NCBI RefSeq assembly: GCF_948329515.1
Contig: NZ_CAOJCN010000012.1
Span: 62,001 to 126,000, forward strand
Direction of reading: 5' to 3'
Source: Cohnella rhizoplanae
GTDB taxonomy: Bacteria; Bacillota; Bacilli; Paenibacillales; Paenibacillaceae
DNA length: 64,000 nucleotides
This document shows, in pieces, positions 53,808 through 62,452 of this stretch. Every line of letters begins with the position of its first letter. Position 1 is the first letter of the stretch. Below the pieces are notes generated by a model. The model saw only the letters and a program-made list of their open reading frames with translations, had not been told where the DNA came from and searched no databases. The position numbers and the translations under genes are program-made.

Positions 53808-54458
53808 ATGCAGCGCTATTACCCGATCCTAGTATCCATTGAAAATAAGCGATGCGTCGTCGTGGGGGGCGGCGCGGTCGGGGAGCGCAGAACGGGCGGT
53901 CTGCTGGAGGCGGGAGCGGACGTGCTGCTCGTATGTCCGGACATCGCGTCGTCCCGGTTGAGAGAATGGAAGGAGGCCGGCGCGATCCGTCATCTCCCTA
54001 AGCTCTTCTCTCCGGAGGATCTGGAGGGGGCGTCGCTTGTCATCGCGGCGACCGGCTCCGGCGAGCTGAACGGCTGGATCTGCGACGAGGCGAAGCGAAG
54101 GGGCATTCAGGCCAACTCCGCCTCCGACGCCACCCGGGGCAGCTTCATCGTGCCGGCCGTGGTGCGGCGCGGCGGACTGGTCATGTCCGTCAGCGCCTCG
54201 GGGGCGGGACCGGCGCTGTCGGCGCGGATCGCGGCGGAGCTGCGGTCGCGGTACGGGCCGGAATATGCGAACCTGACGGCTGTTCTGGGCGCAGTCCGCG
54301 AACGGGTATTGGCTGCGGTAAGCGAAGCCCCCGAGCGCCGAAAACTGCTGCGCGCGGCGGTCTCCGACCGAGCCGTCGCCGTATGGCTCTCGATGGGAAC
54401 GCTGCCGGAGACTGAGGAATTGGTGGCCATGCTTAAGGAATGGGCGGATAGCCGGTGA
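53808..54458 (+). CDS. Precorrin-2 dehydrogenase / sirohydrochlorin ferrochelatase-type protein
   Basis: The 216-residue protein belongs to the Met8/SirC/CysG N-terminal family, which oxidises precorrin-2 with NAD on the way to siroheme. The NAD-binding VVVGGGAVGERR is near residues 17-28, the conserved NSASDATRGSFIVPAVVRRG near 105-125, and SASGAGPALSARIA near 135-148. Whether it also inserts iron cannot be judged. It is 15 bases after hemX and upstream of hemC, next to the cobA domain that makes its substrate. Confidence 0.9.
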   Translation: MQRYYPILVSIENKRCVVVGGGAVGERRTGGLLEAGADVLLVCPDIASSRLREWKEAGAIRHLPKLFSPEDLEGASLVIAATGSGELNGWICDEAKRRGIQANSASDATRGSFIVPAVVRRGGLVMSVSASGAGPALSARIAAELRSRYGPEYANLTAVLGAVRERVLAAVSEAPERRKLLRAAVSDRAVAVWLSMGTLPETEELVAMLKEWADSR

Positions 54459-54579
54459 GCGGCCGCCTACGCCGCGGCCGCGAAGCTTGGGCGAAGGGCA
54501 TGGATATGAGACAATATCGGTAGGAAAAGCGAGATGCGCGTTACAGACCAGAAAGAGAATCCGGGGAGTGTTGCTGCAA

Positions 54580-55518
54580 ATGCGGACGATAAAGGTTGGA
54601 ACAAGACAGAGCGCGCTGGCGATGACGCAGAGCGGCCAGACGATCGATTCGCTCAAGGCGCTCGCCGCCGAGGCCGGGCTGCCGTTCGGATTCGAGGTGG
54701 TGCCGATCGTGACGCGGGGCGATCGCATACTCGACGTGACGCTCTCGAAGGTCGGGGGCAAAGGGCTGTTCGTCAAGGAGATCGAGGAAGCGTTGCTCGG
54801 CGGCGAGATCGATATCGCGATCCACAGCATGAAGGATATGCCGTTCGAGCTGCCGGAGGGACTTATGATCGGCTGCGTGCCGCCGCGCGAAGACCCGCGG
54901 GACGCGCTCGTGAATTTGAACGCCAACACGCTGGCCGATCTTCCGCCCGGCGCGCGGATCGGCACGAGCAGCCTTCGCCGGGCGGCGCAGCTGCAGGCTA
55001 GGCGACCCGATTTTCGGATCGAATCGCTCCGGGGCAACATCGACACCAGGCTCCGCAAGCTGGAGACCGAGGGGCTCGACGCGATCGTGCTGGCCGCGGC
55101 CGGACTGACGCGGATGGGATGGAGCGACCGCATCACGGCTTATATCGAGCCGGAGGACTGCTTGCCCGCCGTCGGACAAGGCGCGCTCGCGATCGAGTGC
55201 CGGATGGCGGACGAGGAGGTGCTGGGGCTGCTGGCAAGGCTGAACGATACGGCTGCCGAGCGCGCTGTGGCTGCCGAACGGGTATTCCTGGGGCTGCTGA
55301 ACGGCGGCTGCCAGGTGCCGATCGGGGCGTACGCGACCGCAGGGTCCGCGGCGCCGGATGCCGTTATCTTCATGACCGGCATGGTGGCCGCGCCGGACGG
55401 CAGGCAGGTCCTGAAGGCGACTGCATCCGGCAGCGATCCGGCGGACGTGGGCAGGCAGGTGGCCGAAGCGCTGCTCGCGAAGGGCGCGGACAAGCTGCTC
55501 GCGGAGGCGAGGGAATAG
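54580..55518 (+). CDS. hemC: Porphobilinogen deaminase (hydroxymethylbilane synthase)
   Basis: The 312-residue enzyme joins four porphobilinogens into hydroxymethylbilane. Conserved features are KVGTRQSALAMTQ at the N terminus, HSMKDMP, GTSSLRRAAQL, SLRGNIDTRL and the dipyrromethane attachment Cys244 in NGGCQVPIG. The ATG at 54580 follows GGGGAG; a longer in-frame GTG-type start upstream is unsupported. The next gene starts two bases after its stop. Confidence 0.97.
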   Translation: MRTIKVGTRQSALAMTQSGQTIDSLKALAAEAGLPFGFEVVPIVTRGDRILDVTLSKVGGKGLFVKEIEEALLGGEIDIAIHSMKDMPFELPEGLMIGCVPPREDPRDALVNLNANTLADLPPGARIGTSSLRRAAQLQARRPDFRIESLRGNIDTRLRKLETEGLDAIVLAAAGLTRMGWSDRITAYIEPEDCLPAVGQGALAIECRMADEEVLGLLARLNDTAAERAVAAERVFLGLLNGGCQVPIGAYATAGSAAPDAVIFMTGMVAAPDGRQVLKATASGSDPADVGRQVAEALLAKGADKLLAEARE

Positions 55519-55519
55519 C

Positions 55520-57085
55520 ATGGCGCAGGGCAGAGTTTATCTGGTCGGCGCCGGTCCCGGCGATCCGAAGCTCATCACCGTGCGCGGCCTCAAGGCGCTC
55601 CGCCGCTGCGACGTCGTCGTATACGACCGTCTCGCGGGACCGCAGCTGCTGCAGGAGATGCGGCCGGGCGCGGAGCGGATCTACGTCGGCAAGCGCCCGG
55701 ACCGCCATACGATGAAGCAGGAAGAGATCAACCGGCTGCTGCTGGACTTGGCGCTCTCGGGCAAGATCGTCTGCAGGCTCAAAGGCGGCGACCCGACGGT
55801 ATTCGGCCGGGTGGGCGAAGAAGCCGAGCTGCTGCGGCAGCACGGCGTTCCGTACGAGATCGTCCCGGGCATCACGTCGGCGATCGCGGTGCCCGCCTAT
55901 GCGGGCATTCCGGTGACGCACCGCGACCTGGCGTCCTCCTTTTCGATCGTGACCGGCCACGAGAGCCCGGACAAGCTGGACCGCATGATCCAATGGGACA
56001 AAGTGACGAACGCAACGGGCACGCTGCTGTTTCTCATGGGCGTCGCTAAGATAGGTTATATTAGCGAGCAGCTCATGCAGCATGGACGATCGGCGGATAC
56101 GCCCGTGGCGCTCGTCAGGTGGGGGACGCGCGCGGAGCAGGAAACGCTGACGGGGACGCTCGGCGACATCGAGGAAAAAGTGCGTCTGGCGAACTTCCAG
56201 CCGCCGGCGGTCATCGTCGTCGGCGAAGTGGTCCGGCAGCGGGAGTCGTTGAAGTGGATCGAGTCCAAGCCGCTGTTCGGCTGGCGCGTCCTCGTGACGC
56301 GCGCCAGGTCCCAGGCCAGCGAGCTGGCCGAGCGAATCGACGATTTAGGCGGAGAGCCGTATGTTTTTCCCGTCATCGATACGGTTCGCCAGTCCGATCC
56401 GGCCGAGGCGGAGCGGATCAAGGCCGCGCTGCTGGAGGCGGACCGTTATGACTGGGTCATTTTGACCAGCGCGGCCGGCGTCGAGCACTTTTTCTCATGG
56501 CTGGCGGAGACGCGCGTCGATATTCGCCGCTTCGCCCGGGCGCGCTTCGCCGCCGTCGGTCCCAAGACATCCGACGCGCTAGCTGCTCGCGGCATCGTGC
56601 CGGACGTGATCCCCTCCGAATATCAGGCGGAGGGTTTGCTCGAGAGTCTGGCGGACAAGCTGGCGCCCGGACAGCGCGCGCTGCTGCCCAGAGGCGATCT
56701 GGCCCGCGAGCTGCTGCCGGACGAGCTTGCGAGAGCGGGCGTCGAGTGCGTCGAGCTCGACGTCTACGAGAACCGCCTGGTCGTTCCGGAGGAAGACCTG
56801 CTGGCGGAGATGCTGCGCGACGGAGAGATTCATGCGGTGACCTTCACGAGCTCGTCGACGGTCGTGAATCTGCTCAAAGCCTTGCGCCGTCTCGGCGTTG
56901 AGCAGCCCGCCGAACTGCTGGCCGGATGCGTCATCGCCTGCATCGGGCCGATCACCGCGCGCACGGCCGAGGCGCACGGTCTGCGCGTAACGCTGACCGC
57001 CGAGACCTCGACGATCGAAGGGCTGCTGGCGGCGATGCTGAAGCATCGGGCGCCGGATACGATACTTGAAGAAGAAAGGTTCTGA
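55520..57085 (+). CDS. cobA-hemD: Fused uroporphyrinogen-III C-methyltransferase / uroporphyrinogen-III synthase
   Basis: The 521-residue bifunctional protein: residues 1-~245 are SUMT (YLVGAGPGDPKLITVRG, the CRLKGGDPTVFGRVGEE motif and PGITSAIA), which methylates uro'gen III to precorrin-2. Residues ~255-515 are HemD, which cyclises hydroxymethylbilane to uro'gen III (VLVTRARSQASELAERI, ILTSAAGVEHFF, TFTSSSTVVNL). So the branch-point intermediate is made and partly diverted to siroheme by one protein. Such CobA-HemD fusions occur in Paenibacillus and clostridia. It is directly downstream of hemC, and hemB follows 5 bases later. Confidence 0.95.
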   Translation: MAQGRVYLVGAGPGDPKLITVRGLKALRRCDVVVYDRLAGPQLLQEMRPGAERIYVGKRPDRHTMKQEEINRLLLDLALSGKIVCRLKGGDPTVFGRVGEEAELLRQHGVPYEIVPGITSAIAVPAYAGIPVTHRDLASSFSIVTGHESPDKLDRMIQWDKVTNATGTLLFLMGVAKIGYISEQLMQHGRSADTPVALVRWGTRAEQETLTGTLGDIEEKVRLANFQPPAVIVVGEVVRQRESLKWIESKPLFGWRVLVTRARSQASELAERIDDLGGEPYVFPVIDTVRQSDPAEAERIKAALLEADRYDWVILTSAAGVEHFFSWLAETRVDIRRFARARFAAVGPKTSDALAARGIVPDVIPSEYQAEGLLESLADKLAPGQRALLPRGDLARELLPDELARAGVECVELDVYENRLVVPEEDLLAEMLRDGEIHAVTFTSSSTVVNLLKALRRLGVEQPAELLAGCVIACIGPITARTAEAHGLRVTLTAETSTIEGLLAAMLKHRAPDTILEEERF

Positions 57086-57090
57086 TTCGA

Positions 57091-58080
57091 TTGACTCATT
57101 CCATCGCTCGCCACCGCCGACTGCGGCGGACGGCAGGCATTCGCAATCTGGTAAGAGAAACGCATCTGCACGTGCACGACCTGATCATGCCGATCTTCGT
57201 CGCCCATGGCGATAACATCAAGGCCGAAATCTCCTCGATGCCGGGCGTCTACAATCTGTCGCTCGACCGTCTGGACGCCGAGATCGAAGAGATCGTCTCG
57301 CTCGGCATTCAGGCCGTGCTGCTGTTCGGCATTCCGGCGACCAAGGACAGCGTCGGCACCGGCGCCTATGCGGACGACGGCATCGTGCAGCAAGCTACAC
57401 GTCGGATCAAGGCGTTGGCGCCCGATCTGGTCGTGATCGCGGATACATGCCTCTGCGAGTTCACGGATCACGGTCACTGCGGCGTGGTGCACGAGGGCGA
57501 CTGCGGGGCGGTCGTGGACAACGACGAATCGCTGGAGCTGCTCGTGCGCGCCGCCGTCTCGCAGGCGCGCGCCGGAGCGGACATTATCGCGCCATCGAAC
57601 ATGATGGACGGCTTCGTGGGCGCCATCCGGCGCGGTCTCGACGAAGCCGTATTCGTCGAGGTTCCGATCATGTCCTACGCGGTCAAGTATTCCTCGGCTT
57701 ATTATGGTCCGTTCCGCGAGGCGGCGCAGTCCGCGCCCAAGTTCGGCGACCGCAAGACCTACCAGATGGACGCCGCCAACGCGCGCGAGGCGCTGCGCGA
57801 GGCGGAGACGGACGTGCGCGAAGGCGCCGACATGCTGATGGTCAAGCCGGGTCTGGCGTACCTGGATATCGTGAGGCTGCTCAAGGATCGCTACGACCTG
57901 CCGCTCGTCGTGTATAACGTGAGCGCCGAATACGCGATGGTGAAGGCGGCGGCGATGCAAGGCTGGATCGACGAGCGCGCGATCGTGCTGGAGACGCTGA
58001 CCGGCATGAAGCGCGCCGGCGCGGACCTGATCATCACGTACCATGCGAAGGATGCGGTGCGGTGGATGAACGGGGGATAA
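57091..58080 (+). CDS. hemB: Porphobilinogen synthase (delta-aminolevulinic acid dehydratase)
   Basis: The 329-residue enzyme condenses two aminolevulinates. The Schiff-base lysines are K199 (AVKYSSAYYGPFR) and K252 (LMVKPGLAYLD). The metal-site region reads ADTCLCEFTDHGHCGV near 115-130, with the three Cys of the zinc-dependent type. The TTG start has AAAGG about 12 bases upstream. It is the last gene of this part of the operon; hemL is separated by a gene on the other strand. Confidence 0.97.
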   Translation: MTHSIARHRRLRRTAGIRNLVRETHLHVHDLIMPIFVAHGDNIKAEISSMPGVYNLSLDRLDAEIEEIVSLGIQAVLLFGIPATKDSVGTGAYADDGIVQQATRRIKALAPDLVVIADTCLCEFTDHGHCGVVHEGDCGAVVDNDESLELLVRAAVSQARAGADIIAPSNMMDGFVGAIRRGLDEAVFVEVPIMSYAVKYSSAYYGPFREAAQSAPKFGDRKTYQMDAANAREALREAETDVREGADMLMVKPGLAYLDIVRLLKDRYDLPLVVYNVSAEYAMVKAAAMQGWIDERAIVLETLTGMKRAGADLIITYHAKDAVRWMNGG

Positions 58081-58106
58081 GGCAGGGGATGAGCGGATAA
58101 TGGCAG

Positions 58107-58129
58107 GGCGAGCCGATATTCGGTTCGCC
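58107..58129. terminator. Hairpin between hemB and the Crp/Fnr gene
   Basis: Nine-base-pair stem GGCGAGCCG / CGGTTCGCC with an extension by CAGG/CCTG; no T run. Likely a weak bidirectional terminator. Confidence 0.45.
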
Positions 58130-58137
58130 TGTCCGCA

Positions 58138-58800
58138 TTAGCCCCGCAGCTTGGTCAGGTTAAGCGTGTACTGGTTCATGCCGAACGCCAGCACGCCCTT
58201 TTGCTCCAGCTCGCGGAGAACCTCGGACAGGATCTGCTTGGACACGCCGGCCATCTGCGCGAGCTCGTCGTAGTTAAGGGCAAGATGGATGCGGATAAAG
58301 ATGCCGTCCCGCTTGCCGTGCTGGTTGGCGAGGTTGATCAGGTTCTTCAGCACGCGCGTGCGGTCGTCGAGGAAGGTCAGGTCGTTGACATGCTCGTTGG
58401 TCTGCCTGAGCCTGCGGCTGAGCTCGGTCAGTATGCCTTTCGTGATGTCGAAGTGCGTCTCCAGCAGGCGCATGAACTCGTCGCTCGAGATCTCGAGCAC
58501 GAGCGCGGGCTCGAGCGTGCGGGCGGACGCCGATCGCGGCAGTCCGTCGAGCAGGGACAGCTCGCCGAAGCTGTCGCCCGCGGCTACGACGGACAGTACC
58601 TTCTCGTCGCCGGCCGCGCTGCGGGTGAAGAGCTTGATCGAACCGCTGAGCACGACGTAGAAGATATTGCCCGGATCCTTTTCCTGAAAAAGAATGCTGC
58701 CCGCAGGCAAGCTGCGCCGGTGGGCAATGCGCAATATATGCTCAAGCTGAGCGTCGCTGAGTTTATCGAACAAGGACACCTTTTTGAGCCATTGAATCAT
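58138..58800 (-). CDS. Crp/Fnr-family transcriptional regulator
   Basis: The 220-residue regulator has an N-terminal cyclic-nucleotide-type effector domain (~12-120; the PGNIFYVVLSGSIKLF and GELSLLDG segments) and a C-terminal winged helix with LAQMAGVSKQILSEVLREL (~174-192). It contains no cysteine at all, so it is not an iron-sulfur FNR. The effector pocket could bind a nucleotide or other ligand; cAMP is unlikely in Firmicutes. It is divergent from hemL (80 bases between starts) and convergent with hemB, so it may control hemL or heme synthesis. Confidence 0.92.
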   Translation of the reverse strand: MIQWLKKVSLFDKLSDAQLEHILRIAHRRSLPAGSILFQEKDPGNIFYVVLSGSIKLFTRSAAGDEKVLSVVAAGDSFGELSLLDGLPRSASARTLEPALVLEISSDEFMRLLETHFDITKGILTELSRRLRQTNEHVNDLTFLDDRTRVLKNLINLANQHGKRDGIFIRIHLALNYDELAQMAGVSKQILSEVLRELEQKGVLAFGMNQYTLNLTKLRG

Positions 58801-58880
58801 GACGAAGCCTCCAGTACCGCGGATGATGCTTCAGTTTACCATAGACTTTTCCAATTCAGATAGTGGGGGGCGTGTCAAAA

Positions 58881-60182
58881 ATGAGCGAATCGCGTCAGAT
58901 CCGCACGGATTCCAAGTCCAAGGCCGCGTTCGAACGGGCCAAGCGCTCGATTCCCGGCGGCGTCAACAGCCCGGTGCGGGCATTCAAGTCGGTCGGGCTG
59001 ACGCCCGTCGTCATCGAGCGCGGCCAAGGCAGCCGCATTACCGACATCGACGGTCAGACCTATATCGATTATGTATTGTCCTGGGGTCCTCTGATCGCAG
59101 GCCATGCCCATCCCGAGGTCGTGGAGGCGATCCAACGAACGGCGGAAAAGGGCACGAGCTTCGGCGCGCCGACCGAGCTGGAGACGGAAATGGCCGAGCT
59201 CGTATGCGCGCGGGTGCCTTCGATCGAGGTCGTCCGCATGGTCAATTCCGGCACGGAGGCGACGATGAGCGCCATCCGGCTCGCGCGCGGCTACACCGGG
59301 CGCAGCCGGATCCTGAAGTTCGAGGGCTCGTACCACGGGCACGCAGACAGCCTCCTGATCAAGGCGGGCTCGGGCGTGGCGACGCTAGGGTTGCCCGATA
59401 GCCCGGGCGTCCCCGAGAGCATCGCGGCGCATACGATCACGGTGCCGTACAACGACCTGGCGTCGGTCAAGCTCGCGTTCGAGCGCTACGGCGAAGAGAT
59501 CGCCGCGGTCATCGTGGAGCCGGTCGCCGGCAACATGGGCGTCGTGCCTCCGCTGCCGGGCTTCCTGCAGGGTCTGAGGGATCTCACGAAGCAGTATGAC
59601 AGCCTGCTCATTTTCGACGAGGTCATGACGGGTTTCCGCGTGCACTTGAACTGTGCGCAGGGTCTCTACGGCATCGCGCCAGATCTGACCTGTCTCGGCA
59701 AGGTCATCGGCGGCGGCCTGCCCGTAGGCGCTTACGGCGGACGGCGGGAGCTCATGGAGCGGATGGCGCCGGTCGGCCCCATCTACCAAGCGGGCACGCT
59801 GTCGGGCAACCCGCTCGCGATGGCCGCGGGTCTGGCTACGCTCAAGCTGCTCGACGATGCCGCCTATCAGCGCCTCGAACGGCTGGCGATGCGCCTGCAG
59901 GCGGGTCTGGCGGCGAACGCCGCCGAGTACGGCATCGCGATGACGATCAACCGCGTCGGATCGATGGTCTGCCCGTTCCTCACGGACGCGCAAGTCATTA
60001 ACTTCGAGACGGCCAAGCTCGCCAACACGGAGCGATTCCGGACGCTATTCGGCCGCATGCTCGATCAGGGCGTCAACCTGCCGCCTTCGCAGTTCGAAGG
60101 CTGGTTCCTGTCCACCGCGCACACGGAAGACGACATCGACGAGACGATCGCGGCGCATCGCGCGGCGCTCGGCAAGTTCTAG
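58881..60182 (+). CDS. hemL: Glutamate-1-semialdehyde 2,1-aminomutase
   Basis: The 433-residue PLP enzyme turns glutamate-1-semialdehyde into 5-aminolevulinate. PLP lysine K274 lies in CLGKVIGGGLP; FDEVMTGFR and the gating-loop region NSGTEATMSAIRLARG and EGSYHGHAD are present. The ATG at 58881 lies ten bases after GGGGGG; GTG codons at 58863 and 58872 are in frame but badly placed. It is separated from hemB by the regulator gene, so it needs its own promoter in the 80-base divergent gap. Confidence 0.97.
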   Translation: MSESRQIRTDSKSKAAFERAKRSIPGGVNSPVRAFKSVGLTPVVIERGQGSRITDIDGQTYIDYVLSWGPLIAGHAHPEVVEAIQRTAEKGTSFGAPTELETEMAELVCARVPSIEVVRMVNSGTEATMSAIRLARGYTGRSRILKFEGSYHGHADSLLIKAGSGVATLGLPDSPGVPESIAAHTITVPYNDLASVKLAFERYGEEIAAVIVEPVAGNMGVVPPLPGFLQGLRDLTKQYDSLLIFDEVMTGFRVHLNCAQGLYGIAPDLTCLGKVIGGGLPVGAYGGRRELMERMAPVGPIYQAGTLSGNPLAMAAGLATLKLLDDAAYQRLERLAMRLQAGLAANAAEYGIAMTINRVGSMVCPFLTDAQVINFETAKLANTERFRTLFGRMLDQGVNLPPSQFEGWFLSTAHTEDDIDETIAAHRAALGKF

Positions 60183-60315
60183 GCCTCCGCACGCACAAGT
60201 CCATAGGCATGCCCACCTTTTTGAAGCATATAGATAGATAGGGAGTGCAGCCTGCCTCCGGGCGTTCCGGCAGCCGGGGAAGCGGGGACTCTATGCCGAG
60301 AGGGGGAGACCTGTC

Positions 60316-61941
60316 GTGACGGAATCGACGAACGGATTAAGATTCGATATCTATGAACGGGTGCAGCTGTCAAGCGAAGCCTTATCTATCGGGGCGCTCG
60401 AGGAGATCGAGCTGTCGCCGCACATCGAGGCGCTGGAACAGGAAGACAGCGTGCTGCTGCGGGGCTACCTGCTGCTGAGCGGTACTTATCTGGCGGCCGG
60501 GGAAGCCGAAGCAACGGGAACGCTGGAGCATCGGATCCCGGTCGAGATCTCTCTGCCGCAGAGCCGGGTGCGGCAGTTGGAGGAACTGGACGTGGAGATC
60601 GACCACTTCGACGTCGATCTGCTGTCGGAGCGCACGCTCAACGTGACCGGCGTACTCGGTCTGCGGGGCGTTCAGACGGAGGCGCGCGAGGCGCCGGTGT
60701 GGCGGGAGGACGGATTCACGGTCGCGCATGAAGCCCCGGAGCGGATATCCGCTCCGGCGTCGGAGGAGCGCGACGAGAACAGCCAAGCCTACGGGCTGCC
60801 GCCGCTCGGCGATTCCGCCTACGATCTGGCCGCGGAGGCGCGGACCGAGGCGTCGCCCGGCGCGGGGCAGCCCGAATCGCTTGAAGCGCAGCCCGAAGAC
60901 TCGTTCTCCTGGGGCGCACAGCCTCAGGCGCCCGCGCATTCGCAGCCCGGGCCGGTGTACTTGCCGCCCGCGCTGACGACGGCGAACGCCGCGCAGGAAG
61001 CCGCGGTATCGCCGGTCTGGTACGAGCAGCAGCGGGCGCGCGCAGAAGCCGAGGCAAGAGCGCGCGAGGAGGCGCTCCTCCGGCAGCAGGAGCTTGCGCA
61101 GACGGCAGCCGAAGCGCTGGAGCGCCAGCTTGCGGAGGCGGCGCGGGCCTCGGCGGAACGCGAAGCGCTCGCCGCGGAGGCTGCGCGAGCCAGGGAAGAG
61201 GCCGAGCGGAGCAGGGCGGAGCAAGAAGCGTGGGACGCGCTTGAGCGGGCGGAACGCGCGAAGCGGCTGGAGGAGGAGCGGGACCGGCAGGAAGAGGCCG
61301 AGGCTTGGGAGCGTCTGCTCGCCTACCAGCGGCTCGAGGAGGAGCAGGGCGAGCTCGCGTCTCCGGCCGAGGCTGTGCCTTCTTTGTCTCAAGCCGGACA
61401 GACGGCTTATCCGCAGGTGTTCGACTCGGCCATTCCCGTGCCGCCGCTATGGCCCGGACTGGAGGGAGATGCGGCCTCCCAGGGCCATGCGGACGCTGTC
61501 GCGGACGAAGCTCCGGCTTCCGATCATGAGCATGCGGATCAACACCGGCCGGAGCAGGCCGGGCCGAAGCTGGGGCTCTCGGGCAAGGGGGCTGCCGGTT
61601 CGGAGCCATCCGCCTTCGGCGTTGGCATACTGTCGCAGCTCGGGGACAAAGGCGCGATACGCGAAGCCGGGCTGAAGGCGGCGGAGGAAGCGCGGCTGGC
61701 CGCGCCTCCGGAGAGCCGTCCCGACAACCGGTCGACGGGCGACGAGATCGAGTGGACGCGGCTCTTCCTTGCCAAGGAAGCGGGCCAGTCTTTCCGCAAG
61801 GTGAAGATGGTCATCGTGCAGCGCGAGGATACGCTCGACGGCATCGCGGGCCGATACCAGATTCAATCGCGCGAGCTGCAGCTCTACAACAGACTCCCCG
61901 ATCCCCATCTGGCCGAAGGACAAGTGCTGTATATTCCTTGA
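60316..61941 (+). CDS. spoVID: Stage VI sporulation protein D-like (SpoVID), LysM protein
   Basis: The 541-residue protein has an N-terminal ~125-residue beta-rich domain typical of SpoVID (RFDIYERVQLSSEALSIGAL), which nucleates coat assembly with SafA and CotE in B. subtilis. A long Ala/Glu/Arg-rich, probably coiled-coil middle follows (~235-340), then a Pro/Ala linker and a C-terminal LysM domain (~494-541). It follows hemL as in B. subtilis. GTG start after GAGAGGGGGAGA. The middle is low-complexity and should diverge quickly between species. Confidence 0.88.
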   Translation: MTESTNGLRFDIYERVQLSSEALSIGALEEIELSPHIEALEQEDSVLLRGYLLLSGTYLAAGEAEATGTLEHRIPVEISLPQSRVRQLEELDVEIDHFDVDLLSERTLNVTGVLGLRGVQTEAREAPVWREDGFTVAHEAPERISAPASEERDENSQAYGLPPLGDSAYDLAAEARTEASPGAGQPESLEAQPEDSFSWGAQPQAPAHSQPGPVYLPPALTTANAAQEAAVSPVWYEQQRARAEAEARAREEALLRQQELAQTAAEALERQLAEAARASAEREALAAEAARAREEAERSRAEQEAWDALERAERAKRLEEERDRQEEAEAWERLLAYQRLEEEQGELASPAEAVPSLSQAGQTAYPQVFDSAIPVPPLWPGLEGDAASQGHADAVADEAPASDHEHADQHRPEQAGPKLGLSGKGAAGSEPSAFGVGILSQLGDKGAIREAGLKAAEEARLAAPPESRPDNRSTGDEIEWTRLFLAKEAGQSFRKVKMVIVQREDTLDGIAGRYQIQSRELQLYNRLPDPHLAEGQVLYIP

Positions 61942-61957
61942 ATGCTAATCTGTAATG

Positions 61958-61989
61958 CGCCCTGCGGCCTCTCCTGCCGCGGGGCGTTT
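61958..61989 (+). terminator. Terminator after spoVID
   Basis: Eleven-base-pair stem CGCCCTGCGGC / GCCGCGGGGCG (one G-T), seven-base loop; only TTT follows. Confidence 0.72.
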
Positions 61990-62032
61990 CCGCGTTCGGT
62001 CTCCGGCCGCCGGGCGGGCCGATGTCCGCAGG

Positions 62033-62061
62033 TTGACTGCTAGTAGCCGTACGGGTATGAT
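62033..62061 (+). promoter_or_regulatory. Sigma-A promoter of the valS T-box transcript
   Basis: TTGACT, 17 bases, TATGAT; transcription would begin near 62068, just before the T-box leader. Confidence 0.75.
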
Positions 62062-62069
62062 AGGAAAAT

Positions 62070-62338
62070 AAGACACGGATAGGGATCAGTAAGCAGTCCT
62101 ACCCTTCAGAGAGCGGAACCGCTGCCGAGCAGCGCTGCGAGGTTCCGCAGGAAGTAAGCTGCCGAAGTCGCCCTGGAGTTTCCCGTTCGAACCGAGCACG
62201 CCGTAGAACGGGACGGCAGCAGCCGTTATCCTGCGTTCGAGAGCCGCTTTTTCGTCACGATGGAAAATGCGGAATGAAGGTGGTACCACGGAAGTTCAAC
62301 CTTTCGTCCTTTGCGGCGGGAGGTTTTTGCGTTTTTTT
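62070..62338 (+). promoter_or_regulatory. T-box riboswitch (tRNA-Val sensing) of valS
   Basis: The leader ends in a T-box sequence with GGTGGTACCACGG (within 62273-62290) that binds the tRNA acceptor end. It is followed by a terminator with arms 62298-62308 and 62315-62325 and runs of T. Upstream are a long stem I with AGAG and GGAACC elements and a CCGTTATC segment. A GTC valine codon at 62167-62169 is a likely specifier, inferred from its position and the gene downstream. Uncharged tRNA-Val should favour the antiterminator and valS expression. Confidence 0.9.
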
Positions 62339-62452
62339 AGGGTCCCCGCACCCTGCAATCGCGCGAGCTTCGCATGCCGGCCGAGCGTCTGGTGCATGCT
62401 GCAGAGCTCGCCGCCAATCGTCTGATCTACGTCCCTGGAGGTTGTGAACCTA

